Made by a program: the position numbers and the translations under genes
NCBI GenBank assembly: GCA_009784945.1
Contig: WQXH01000023.1
Coordinates: forward strand, 1-32,403
Direction of reading: 5' to 3'
DNA from: Coriobacteriia bacterium
Lineage (GTDB): Bacteria; Actinomycetota; Coriobacteriia; Coriobacteriales; UBA8131
DNA length: 32,403 nucleotides
The notes under the pieces: model-generated
Told to the model about the DNA's origin: nothing
Seen by the model: only the letters and a program-made list of their open reading frames with translations
Database searches by the model: none
Shown here: piece by piece, positions 8,040-15,227 of the stretch
Layout: every line of letters begins with the position of its first letter
Position numbering within the stretch: the stretch's first letter is position 1

Positions 8040-8201
8040 AATCCATACTTCGGTATCATTTCACGACCGCTTTTTGATAATCGATAACACGTTCTATCAT
8101 ATCGGCGCTCAAGGGTCTAAGCAAGAAGCTGTTCGCATTTTCAAAGATGGACCTAAAGCCAGCAGAGCTGACGCAGTGTACTAGCCACATTGTTGTCCTG
8201 G

Positions 8202-8663
8202 CTAGTATTGACCTTTGATGACGAAGAATGAGCCACGGATGGTGCCAGCCAGCTTTGACTTTTGTCGAGCAAACTTGAACTTTTCTGCCAGCTCCACAGG
8301 CACCTCCATGCCCTCTGAAAGCTTTATGCCAACAGCACGCTTTTTCGTGTCATCCAGAGAGTACATGACATTAATTCCCAGGCCATCTTCGTAGAAGACA
8401 TACGAAAACTTAATGCCGTCAGCCTCAAATTGTGAGACCTCTAAAGGCGTAGCACTCAGCTGAATGTCCCGTTCTGCCAAAATGCCATTAACGTAGCCTA
8501 CTATGTCTTGGCGCTCTGCCGCTGGCTCAACAACCATACTGTGCTGGTATTTATTAAAGAGATAGCGCGCCTCGTTGGCACGCAAACCAGCTAATTGCCT
8601 ACACACAGGTGAGGACTCGAGCCCCTCGGTAGAAACTTCCTTAAAAGCTACAGTGTGTGCCAT
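8202..8663 (-). CDS. hypothetical protein, 153 aa
   Basis: I do not recognise a family. The start at 8663 (MAHTVAFKEV) is chosen because GGGAGGGAG lies about six bases upstream; the longer frame to 8684 would place the start before that site. The product is soluble and charged, without membrane segments or a signal peptide. It has a possible alpha/beta body (DGIKFSYVFYEDGLGINVMYSL) and ends in SFFVIKGQY. It is monocistronic, between the MerR remnant and a 106-bp repeat whose edge is about 40 bp from its start. The good ribosome site supports a real gene. Confidence 0.6.
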   Translation of the reverse strand: MAHTVAFKEVSTEGLESSPVCRQLAGLRANEARYLFNKYQHSMVVEPAAERQDIVGYVNGILAERDIQLSATPLEVSQFEADGIKFSYVFYEDGLGINVMYSLDDTKKRAVGIKLSEGMEVPVELAEKFKFARQKSKLAGTIRGSFFVIKGQY

Positions 8664-8704
8664 GATAACTCCCTCCCGCATCATTCTTATCCTGAGTGCC
8701 TATT

Positions 8705-8810
8705 ACTGATCAGACCCAATTCGTCATTGTGGGCTTGACCCGCAATCTGAGACGCATTTTGGTTAGATTGCGGCTCGGAGGCCGCAATGACGGACTACAG
8801 TCTGACGAGT
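8705..8810. repeat. MITE/REP-like 106-bp repeat, copy 1
   Basis: Matches 14363-14468 in the same orientation with only four differences over 106 bp. The ends are inverted: ACTGATCAGAC on the left and the complement of GTCTGACGAGT on the right. Inside are CGTCATTG/CAATGACG arms and two strong hairpins, including TTGCGGC-TCGGAG-GCCGCAA. No open frame and no clear target duplication are seen. This fits a small non-autonomous mobile or REP-type element. Confidence 0.75.
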
Positions 8811-8892
8811 GGTTATCATAACACGACAGCAGTGCACGGCGCATTTCAGATCATACAACTCATATGGTAGTATGTAGGTTGAGACTAAGTCT

Positions 8893-9000
8893 ATGACCCT
8901 CTGGGCTGGAGACGCGCCTTTGAATAACCCTGCATTTCTGAAGCTCTTGGCGCTCAGCACAACCAAAAAGAATATGTCTACGAGTGGGAGCTGTAAATGA
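8893..9000 (+). CDS. possible 34-aa leader peptide coupled to the ABC transporter
   Basis: A short frame from the ATG at 8893 ends with a TGA (8998-9000) that overlaps the ATG of the next gene (ATGA). The peptide starts MTLWAGDAPLNN, has a short hydrophobic stretch (FLKLLALS), and ends in a Thr/Ser/Lys-rich segment with one Cys. Its ribosome site is weak. It might set translational coupling or be a small secreted peptide. It might equally be chance. Confidence 0.3.
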   Translation: MTLWAGDAPLNNPAFLKLLALSTTKKNMSTSGSCK

Positions 9001-9794
9001 GTTATGCCATAGAAGCACACGGTCTTACCAAAACCTTTAAGGCCTCTCGAAAGACGGGAGAGGAGCCGCGTATTACCAGCAGCCACGCTGCCGGCGGCAT
9101 TATCACTGCGGTTGACAACCTGAGCTTTTCTGTAGAGCATGGAGAGATTTATGGGCTGCTTGGTCCAAACGGCGCCGGTAAAACTACAACGATGCGCATG
9201 TTGGCCACTCTTATAAAACCCAGCAACGGCGATGCCACTGTTTTGGGGCACAGTATCGTAGAAGAGCCCGAGCGGGTGCGCGCCTCTCTCGGCTTTCTCA
9301 CCAGCGAGCTCAAGCTTGAGGACTTCTTTACTCCCAGTTATCTCTTTGACTTCTTTGCCCGTTTACACCGGGTTGACGCCGCTCAGGCCGCAAGGCAAAA
9401 GCAGCTGTTATTTAGCCGTCTTGGGATTGAGGACTTTGCCAACACCAAGGTCTCAAAGCTCTCTACGGGAATGAAACAAAAAACTTCCATAGCGGTATCG
9501 CTGGCGCACGACCCTGGTCTCATCATCTTTGATGAGCCTACGAACGGCTTGGATATTTTAACGGCTCGCGTGGTTACTGACTACCTGGAAGAGCTGCGCC
9601 ACGAAGGCAAGACCATCGTGCTTTCGACCCATATCTTCTCGTTGGCAGACAAACTCTGCGACCGAATAGGCATCATAATGGACGGGCAAATGGTGGCCGA
9701 GGGAACACTCGCCAGCATTGGCTTGGGCAAGCCTTTGGAAGAAGCCTTCTTTGATCTCTATGAAGCAAGGCAGGCCGAGGCGGTGTTAGTATGA
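8997..9794 (+). CDS. natA: ABC transporter ATP-binding protein, NatA type
   Basis: ATPase subunit (265 aa) of an ABC-2 exporter, cytoplasmic face. The Walker A loop GPNGAGKT spans residues 56-63 and is followed by TMRMLATLIKPSNG. The signature LSTGMKQK and Walker B LIIFDEPTNGLD are present, then the H-loop in VLSTHIFS. The N-terminus has an insert of about 20 residues before the AVDNLSF strand. The start is preceded by GGGAG. It overlaps the permease gene by four bases (ATGA). Substrate is unknown; NatAB relatives export sodium or toxic compounds, so the name is by similarity only. Confidence 0.85.
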   Translation: MSYAIEAHGLTKTFKASRKTGEEPRITSSHAAGGIITAVDNLSFSVEHGEIYGLLGPNGAGKTTTMRMLATLIKPSNGDATVLGHSIVEEPERVRASLGFLTSELKLEDFFTPSYLFDFFARLHRVDAAQAARQKQLLFSRLGIEDFANTKVSKLSTGMKQKTSIAVSLAHDPGLIIFDEPTNGLDILTARVVTDYLEELRHEGKTIVLSTHIFSLADKLCDRIGIIMDGQMVAEGTLASIGLGKPLEEAFFDLYEARQAEAVLV

Positions 9795-11146
9795 AGACAA
9801 CCACGCATGTAGACGATACGCCTGCCGCACACAAGGCACCAGCACCACAAGCCCTATGCCTGAGAGCCGTGATACAAAAAGAGCTTCGCCGCTTCTTTAC
9901 CGATGCACGCATGGTGATAGCCACGGTGCTCATGCCAGGCCTTCTCATCTATTTGCTCTATTCCTTTATGGGCAGCGCAATAAGCTCAAATCTCACAATG
10001 GAAAGTACCTATGAGCCTCAGATGTATGCAGTCAATCTACCAGAGTCGCTTGCTGCGGGCTTTTTGCAGTCTGGCCTGGAGTTTACCGAGATAAGCGCCA
10101 GCGAGGCAGAGGCGGTAAAAGAACAGATTGCTGCCAAGCTCGTTGACCTACTGGCAGTTTTTCCCGAGAACTTTGACGAGAGCATGACCCTCCTGCTTTC
10201 CAGCGAACAAGGCGCAGTAAACAATGGAGAGGCGGTGCCTGAGACAGTCCCGGCAGCACCGGGCACAGTGCCTGAGGCAACCCCGGGCACAACGACAGAA
10301 GCTGTTCCAGAAGTCTCACTCTTTTATAACTCCACCCGTGTTGAGTCGGGAGCAGTCTACCATCAAACACAGTACTTGCTCGATGCCTATAAGGAAACCC
10401 TGAGACCGGTCTTTACCGTCAACATAAGTGGCAGCGCCTACGACCTGGCCAGCCAAGAAGACACCGCAGGCTTTTTGTTTGCCTCGCTGCTTCCCATGCT
10501 CTTGCTGGTCTTCCTTTTTTCGGGCTGCATGGCAATAGCGCCCGAGTCAATAGCAGGAGAAAAAGAACGCGGCACCATTGCCACCCTCCTGGTGACCCCT
10601 CTCAAGCGCTGGGAGCTTGCCTTGGGCAAGATTGCCAGTCTCTCTCTCATAGCCCTGCTCTCGGGAGCCTCAAGTTTTATTGGCGTAATGCTGGCCTTGC
10701 CCAACCTCCTTGGCGTGTCTGCTCAAGAAGGCACCGCAGAGCAAGGAGCTTCAACGCTGGTTGATGCCAGTATCTATAGCGCACAGGATTACTTCATGTT
10801 GCTGGCGGTCATTCTCTCAACCGTGCTCGTATTTGTGGGGCTCATCAGCATTATTAGTGCCTTTGCACGAACCATAAAAGAAGCCAATGTCCTGGTTATG
10901 CCTCTCATGATTGTGGTGTTTTTGGTAGGTGCCTCAGCGATGTTTCAAACAAGCTCGAGCGCCGAGCTCGTGCTGCACCTGATACCTGTCTACAATAGCG
11001 TTCAGTGCCTGGTTGCCATCTTCGGCTTTTCTGCCGAACCACTGTCTATTGTGCTTACCGTGGCCACCAATACTGCACTTACTGGGCTTTGTATTGTGGC
11101 GCTCACCCGTATGTTCGAAAGTGAGCGTGTAGTATTTAGCAAGTAG
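9791..11146 (+). CDS. natB: ABC-2 permease, NatB type
   Basis: Membrane subunit (451 aa) paired with the upstream ATPase. One helix is near residues 42-60. A large extracytoplasmic region (~65-225) follows, including a Pro/Thr/Glu/Ala-rich stretch around 148-178. Then come about five helices from GFLFASLLPMLLLVFLFSGC onward. The cytoplasmic motif APESIAGEKERGTIATLLVT is the ABC-2 'EKE.GT...L..TP' signature. The low-complexity loop is unusual and may be surface exposed. Translationally coupled to natA. It converges with the regulator gene at 11210, and no clear terminator lies in the 63-bp gap. Confidence 0.83.
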   Translation: MKTTTHVDDTPAAHKAPAPQALCLRAVIQKELRRFFTDARMVIATVLMPGLLIYLLYSFMGSAISSNLTMESTYEPQMYAVNLPESLAAGFLQSGLEFTEISASEAEAVKEQIAAKLVDLLAVFPENFDESMTLLLSSEQGAVNNGEAVPETVPAAPGTVPEATPGTTTEAVPEVSLFYNSTRVESGAVYHQTQYLLDAYKETLRPVFTVNISGSAYDLASQEDTAGFLFASLLPMLLLVFLFSGCMAIAPESIAGEKERGTIATLLVTPLKRWELALGKIASLSLIALLSGASSFIGVMLALPNLLGVSAQEGTAEQGASTLVDASIYSAQDYFMLLAVILSTVLVFVGLISIISAFARTIKEANVLVMPLMIVVFLVGASAMFQTSSSAELVLHLIPVYNSVQCLVAIFGFSAEPLSIVLTVATNTALTGLCIVALTRMFESERVVFSK

Positions 11147-11209
11147 GGGTGCGAGCAAGAGAGCACGTAGGAGCTAAGGCAGAAGCGCAAAGAAGCACTG
11201 GTCAGAGCA

Positions 11210-12643
11210 CTACTCCCCAAACCACGCCCTTTTGAGAGCTTGGACCCCCGGCTCGATGTCAGCTTTTTTAATAGAAGAAAAGCCCACGAGAATGTGGTTG
11301 GCTTTAAGAGGGTGGCTGCTGATCCAGTACCTGTTTGTTTCATAGACCCCCACACTTTGCTCTCCTGCCAACTCCACCAGCTCTTCTTGACTTCTCCCAT
11401 CTTTGGTTTGTACCAGCACATGCAGACCCGCCCCGTTTTCGGTGAGCGCGATTTTGTCTCCCAAGTACGTTTGCAAGGCGGCAATCAAGGTTTCGTACTT
11501 CTGTTTGTTGCGCATAAGCGCGCGCCTCACGAGCTTTTCCCAGTGACCTTGCTCTATAAAGCGGCGCATGACCACCTGCGTAAACCACGGCACAGAAGAG
11601 TGAGCCAATTGAAAATGCTCCTTCCATTGCCCCAGCAGCTCGGGCGGCAGTATCACATAGCTCATTCTTAAAGCAGGCGAGAAAGTGGTGGAGAAGGTGC
11701 CCATATAGATGACTCGATGATGCGTATCAAGCGACTGCAACGATGGCACAGGATGGGCGCTATAACGAAACTCGTGGCAGTAATCGTCTTCGAGTATGTA
11801 TGCTTCGTTGACGCGTGCCCACTCCAACAACTGCAACCGAGCCTGCATAGGCAAGATGGCACCTGTAGGAAACTGGTTAGAAGGGGTCACAAAGCAAAGC
11901 CTTGCCCCAGATCTGGCAAGAGAGCGGATAAAGAGAGAAGAACCATGGAAAATTGGACAAGGGGTAATCTTAAAGCGGCACTGCTCAAACGCCAGCCGGG
12001 CTCCTTGGTAGCCAGGCTCTTCCATGGCAACAGTGTCTATTGCAGGGTCAAAGAGCTGCATGACACTTTGTATCGCCGCAGGTGTTCCCGCTTGAATGAT
12101 AACCTGCTCGGGAAAACAACGCACTCCACGGCTCTTCCTCAAATGATTAACAAGGTTAAGCCTGAGCAGGTAATCTCCCTGATGGTCATCGTAGCGACTC
12201 GCCCCCCCAGCCTCAAAGCTGTGCAGGGCATCGGAGGTGAGCTTTCTCCACACCTCGCTAGGAAAGGCATCCTCTTCAAGGTTTCCATAATTGAAATCAT
12301 AGGTATAGGTGCAAACCGGCTTTTGCATGCTCATGATGAGCTGTCTTTCATGGGCGCTATACGCCCCGATGCTTTCATCAACGCTTTTGGAAAAAAGCTC
12401 CTCGTTTAAGTTGAGATCTTCTACCGTATAGCCACTTCCTGTTCTGCTTGACACAAAGCCTTCTTGTACAAGCTGGCGGTAGGCCGCCTCTACCGTATTG
12501 CGCGCCACACCCAGGTCGCTGGCAAGTTTTCTAATGGGAGGCAGGCGTTGACCTGCGGTGTACACTCCCTCAAGAATCTCTCGCCTAAACTGTTCATATA
12601 TCTGCAAATATAGCGCTTTTGTATCTATAAATTTGATGTCCAT
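11210..12643 (-). CDS. MocR-family GntR/aminotransferase-like regulator lacking the PLP lysine
   Basis: Transcription regulator of 477 aa: a GntR winged helix (residues ~8-78, with LPPIRKLASDLGVARNTVEAAYRQL) fused to a fold-type I aminotransferase-like domain (~115-475). The latter contains QAGTPAAIQSVMQLF, EEPGYQGAR, PSNQFPTGAILPM and LEDDYCHEFRY. In MocR proteins the PLP Schiff-base lysine sits in GTFSK..P.LR; here the motif reads GTFSTTFSPALRM, with Thr319 (codon at 11687-11689) at that position. It may not bind PLP covalently. It is divergent from the NrfA gene, and three AATTGTCC motifs lie between them. Autoregulation and control of the cytochrome gene are plausible but unproven. Confidence 0.85.
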   Translation of the reverse strand: MDIKFIDTKALYLQIYEQFRREILEGVYTAGQRLPPIRKLASDLGVARNTVEAAYRQLVQEGFVSSRTGSGYTVEDLNLNEELFSKSVDESIGAYSAHERQLIMSMQKPVCTYTYDFNYGNLEEDAFPSEVWRKLTSDALHSFEAGGASRYDDHQGDYLLRLNLVNHLRKSRGVRCFPEQVIIQAGTPAAIQSVMQLFDPAIDTVAMEEPGYQGARLAFEQCRFKITPCPIFHGSSLFIRSLARSGARLCFVTPSNQFPTGAILPMQARLQLLEWARVNEAYILEDDYCHEFRYSAHPVPSLQSLDTHHRVIYMGTFSTTFSPALRMSYVILPPELLGQWKEHFQLAHSSVPWFTQVVMRRFIEQGHWEKLVRRALMRNKQKYETLIAALQTYLGDKIALTENGAGLHVLVQTKDGRSQEELVELAGEQSVGVYETNRYWISSHPLKANHILVGFSSIKKADIEPGVQALKRAWFGE

Positions 12644-12656
12644 ATACCTACCTTAA

Positions 12657-12707
12657 AATTGTCCCTATCAAATAGTAGCAAATTGTCCCTTCATGGCAAG
12701 GACAATT
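12657..12707. promoter_or_regulatory. three AATTGTCC boxes, candidate MocR operators
   Basis: AATTGTCC occurs as a direct repeat at 12657-12664 and 12681-12688 (24 bp apart, both followed by CT) and inverted as GGACAATT at 12700-12707. The boxes lie between the divergent MocR gene and the NrfA gene. MocR proteins commonly bind direct plus inverted half-sites, so this is a good candidate. No clean -35/-10 pair could be assigned. Confidence 0.55.
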
Positions 12708-12768
12708 TTTTGTAATCTTTTTGCAAGATATTTTATTGGAGTACGTAAAATGAGAGAGGAGTAACCGT

Positions 12769-14082
12769 ATGAAGAAACCTTCTATTAGCAAAAGGAAGTA
12801 TCTCGTGCTAGCCGTAGTGGGTATTGTTGCATTGATTTTTGGTCTTGTAGCATGCGCCGATGAGGCTCCACCGCCAAGCGATGAGCCAATTGCAGCTACG
12901 CCGGCAGAGGGCGTAGATCTTCCAAATCCTGCAGACTTCGAGTGGAATGTAATTACCGCTGAAGGATGGAAAGAGGTCTATCCAGACATCTATGCTTCAT
13001 ACATGTCCAACCTGGACAACAAGCCCTTTTATGAGGGTGGTGACAAGCACAACTATCTAGAGGATTACCCCATGCTTCTTGATTTGTATGCACCTCACCG
13101 CTTTACTCAGGGCTATTGGCAAGCAGCAGGCCACCCGTGGTCTATTCAGTGCATGGAAAGCTCGCCCCGTATCGTTGAGACATTCAAGCAAAACTGCTAT
13201 GGCTGTAAGACACCTCAGTTCATATCGCTGATTCTCACTGATCCTTCTGCAAACAATGTACCATTCTTTGAATCAGAGGATTTCACTGAGCCCGTCAGCT
13301 GCTGGAGCTGTCACGAAAACGATCCTACTTCCGTAACCGTTCAGAGCCCCTTCTGGGTAGCTGCACTTGGTAGCGACGCGGGCAAGGTTCCTGCCTCCGC
13401 TGCTGCCTGCGGACAATGCCACAACGAGTACCACTTTAATAAGGAAACTGGAGAGATCCACAATCCTTATACTGATGGTCTGGTAAGCATGACCGTACCA
13501 AGCTTGCTTGAGTACTACGACAACCCCGACCTACATGGCGGCGACGTGTTCTTTGACTTTAGAAGCCCAAGAACTGATGCTCCCATGCTCAAGATGCAAC
13601 ATCCTGAGTTTGAGATGATCTACGGAGGAAGAGCACCTTCCACCATGGCCGGCATGGACTATGGCTGCGCTGATTGTCACATGGGACCCACCACCGCTGC
13701 TGACGGTAGCGCCTTTACCAGTCACTACTGGCAGAGCCCGCTTAAGAACGATGATCTTGTAGCAAACACCTGCGAAACTGACAATTGCCACTCTGATCTC
13801 AAGGCTCAGGTAGCCGAGTGGCAAGCTGGTGTTGTACCTCGCTTCACCACCATTGGCAATGACCTCCTTGATATGGTCAACCTCTTTGGCGACAAGGTAG
13901 AAGCTGGTGCCATTGAAGGCGACGACCTTGCTAAGATGCAGATGATTCAACGTCACGCACAGACCTACTGGGACTTTGTACTGGTAGAAAACAGCAACGG
14001 TGCCCACAACAGAGCATATGCGCATGCATATCTCGATGAGGCTGAGAAGCTGATCAAAGAAGGCATGGCTTTACTAGGTTAA
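12769..14082 (+). CDS. nrfA: ammonia-forming cytochrome c nitrite reductase (NrfA family), lipoprotein form
   Basis: Pentaheme cytochrome c reducing nitrite to ammonium outside the membrane. Residues 1-29 form a lipoprotein signal ending in LVAC, so Cys29 is the likely lipid anchor. Heme sites in order are CYGCK (143-147, Lys-ligated catalytic heme), CWSCH (178-182), CGQCH (214-218), CADCH (300-304) and CETDNCH (335-341), the last having a four-residue spacing. Catalytic Tyr (CGQCHNEYHF) and His (MLKMQHPEF) are retained. At 437 aa it is slightly short. The usual His before the fourth heme site (GxHG) is replaced by an RAPSTMAG stretch. AGGAG precedes the start. A strong terminator follows, so it is monocistronic. 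No nrfH is visible; the lipid anchor may replace it. Confidence 0.87.
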   Translation: MKKPSISKRKYLVLAVVGIVALIFGLVACADEAPPPSDEPIAATPAEGVDLPNPADFEWNVITAEGWKEVYPDIYASYMSNLDNKPFYEGGDKHNYLEDYPMLLDLYAPHRFTQGYWQAAGHPWSIQCMESSPRIVETFKQNCYGCKTPQFISLILTDPSANNVPFFESEDFTEPVSCWSCHENDPTSVTVQSPFWVAALGSDAGKVPASAAACGQCHNEYHFNKETGEIHNPYTDGLVSMTVPSLLEYYDNPDLHGGDVFFDFRSPRTDAPMLKMQHPEFEMIYGGRAPSTMAGMDYGCADCHMGPTTAADGSAFTSHYWQSPLKNDDLVANTCETDNCHSDLKAQVAEWQAGVVPRFTTIGNDLLDMVNLFGDKVEAGAIEGDDLAKMQMIQRHAQTYWDFVLVENSNGAHNRAYAHAYLDEAEKLIKEGMALLG

Positions 14083-14105
14083 AGTCGTCCTACTGAGTTA
14101 TTCAG

Positions 14106-14135
14106 AAAAAGAGGTGCTTCGGCACCTCTTTTTTT
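14106..14135 (+). terminator. intrinsic terminator of nrfA
   Basis: GAGGTGC (14111-14117), tetraloop TTCG and GCACCTC (14122-14128) are followed by seven T's and preceded by five A's that extend the stem. This is a textbook Rho-independent terminator beginning 28 bp after the cytochrome gene's end. Confidence 0.92.
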
Positions 14136-14362
14136 GAGCAATCAATCAAGACCTGTCTTTTTGTGGGGCTATAGGAATCTCCTATGCTGCCATACCCATT
14201 GGCTAGGACAGGAGCACGAAGACTATGAAGATAGCCAACGAGAGCGCTCCTGCGCACGTCTGGTAGCCATAGGTAGCCATGGGGGGCTACCATGACAAGC
14301 CTAAGGCCTTACAGGGTGCCACAATGGCGTCAGGGCAGCGTTTGCTTTTAACACCAACCGTA

Positions 14363-14468
14363 ACTGGTCAGACCCAATTCGTCATTGCGGGCTTGACCCG
14401 CAATCTGAGACGCATTTTGGCTAGATTGCGGCTCGGAGGCCGCAATGACGGACTACAGTCTGACTAGT
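14363..14468. repeat. MITE/REP-like 106-bp repeat, copy 2
   Basis: Same element and orientation as 8705-8810 with four base differences. The ends ACTGGTCAGAC and the complement of GTCTGACTAGT form imperfect terminal inverted repeats. It lies in the intergenic region after nrfA and immediately before the XRE gene promoter region. Another small hairpin, GGTAGCC facing GGCTACC, occurs at 14272-14291. Confidence 0.75.
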
Positions 14469-14480
14469 AACCACCAACCT

Positions 14481-14539
14481 TGGCACTGTCTACCAGTGCC
14501 ATCTGTCATCTTGATTCACATCAAGATAGCTTCTATAAT
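14481..14539 (+). promoter_or_regulatory. promoter of XRE gene with FNR-like palindrome over the -35
   Basis: TTGATT (14511-14516) and TATAAT (14534-14539) are spaced by 17 bp, a near-consensus promoter. The -35 lies inside TCTTGAT-TCAC-ATCAAGA (14509-14526), a perfect palindrome. Its core TTGAT-N4-ATCAA is the textbook FNR/CRP-family box. A second palindrome, TGGCACTG facing CAGTGCCA (14481-14501), lies just upstream. Overlap with the -35 would favour repression. Confidence 0.7.
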
Positions 14540-14630
14540 AGCTGCACTTGCTTGTTTTGAGCTTGTTGCTTTAGGCAAGTGGGGAGCACTCTTACAGGAA
14601 TTAGGAAACGACACTTTATAGGATGGAAGA

Positions 14631-14864
14631 ATGCCAATAGTAATTAGATTAGATCGCATGCTAGCAGAACGAAAGATGTCTCAAGTTGAGCTTGCAGAAA
14701 AGATTGACCTCGCGCCAATGAACGTGTCGCGTATTAAGACCGGAAGAATCAGAGCCATCCGCCTTAACACGCTTGACGCAATATGCAGGGAGCTCCGCTG
14801 CAAACCAGGCGACATTCTTGACTACCTCACAGAAGAGGAAATGATCGAACTAGGGTTTATGTAG
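14631..14864 (+). CDS. small XRE/Cro-type DNA-binding regulator
   Basis: A 77-aa helix-turn-helix protein. Residues ~15-40 (KMSQVELAEKIDLAPMNVSRIKTG, shown in part) form the HTH, and the tail TLDAICRELRCKPGDILDYL is typical of stand-alone Xre regulators of the YozG type. GGATGGAAGA sits just before the ATG. It is monocistronic behind a strong promoter carrying an FNR-like palindrome and another inverted repeat, either of which could be its own operator. Target genes are unknown. Confidence 0.88.
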   Translation: MPIVIRLDRMLAERKMSQVELAEKIDLAPMNVSRIKTGRIRAIRLNTLDAICRELRCKPGDILDYLTEEEMIELGFM

Positions 14865-15126
14865 ACAAAAGGGGACGTTCCCTGCGTCCTGTTCTTTGGC
14901 ATGGGGCCACCTCAAAGAATACAGAGGGGCGGAGCTTTTGCGCAGCCGCTCCATTAAGGATGCAGAGAGGGAGCTATTCTGCTATTTGCTCATTACAATA
15001 TCAAGGGGCGCTCCAACAACTCGCAAGATGCGGCGAATCGAATACTCTTCTCCTTAGTTGATCATTACAGCAACCACTCAGGTGCTGTGCCTTTTGCCAT
15101 GCAGAACAGGGGGCGGCACAAGGCAG
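14865..15126. other. non-coding stretch between XRE gene and two-component system
   Basis: No supported gene. A weak hairpin, GGACG facing CGTCC just after the XRE stop (14873-14889), is followed by TGTTCTTT and may end that transcript. The rest shows no recognisable motif. Confidence 0.5.
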
Positions 15127-15175
15127 TTTAAGCAAATTTTAAGATGCGTTTGCTATAGTGTTGGCAACCCTTAAG
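15127..15175 (+). promoter_or_regulatory. candidate OmpR-type boxes and -10 of the two-component operon
   Basis: TTAAG occurs at 15128-15132 and 15139-15143, an 11-bp period on one DNA face, and again at 15171-15175. TATAGT at 15154-15159 is a plausible -10. The boxes cover the -35 position, where no consensus exists, as in activator-dependent PhoB/OmpR promoters. This suggests autoregulation by the response regulator encoded next. Confidence 0.5.
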
Positions 15176-15227
15176 CTCATAAGCCTAAGGTGCTGTTCGT
15201 TTGCCTCACAAGAAAGCCTGAGCGCCC

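Noticed and set aside
8056-8190. 44-aa minus-strand frame (MWLVHCVSSAGFRS...)
   Set aside because: It looks protein-like (ENANSFLLRPLSADMIERV) and may be the tail of a lost gene, but it has no ribosome site and no family I can name.
5769-8700. Integrase-bearing genomic island at tRNA-Ser
   Set aside because: Accessory genes follow the tRNA, but no integrase gene and no direct-repeat att pair were found in the window.
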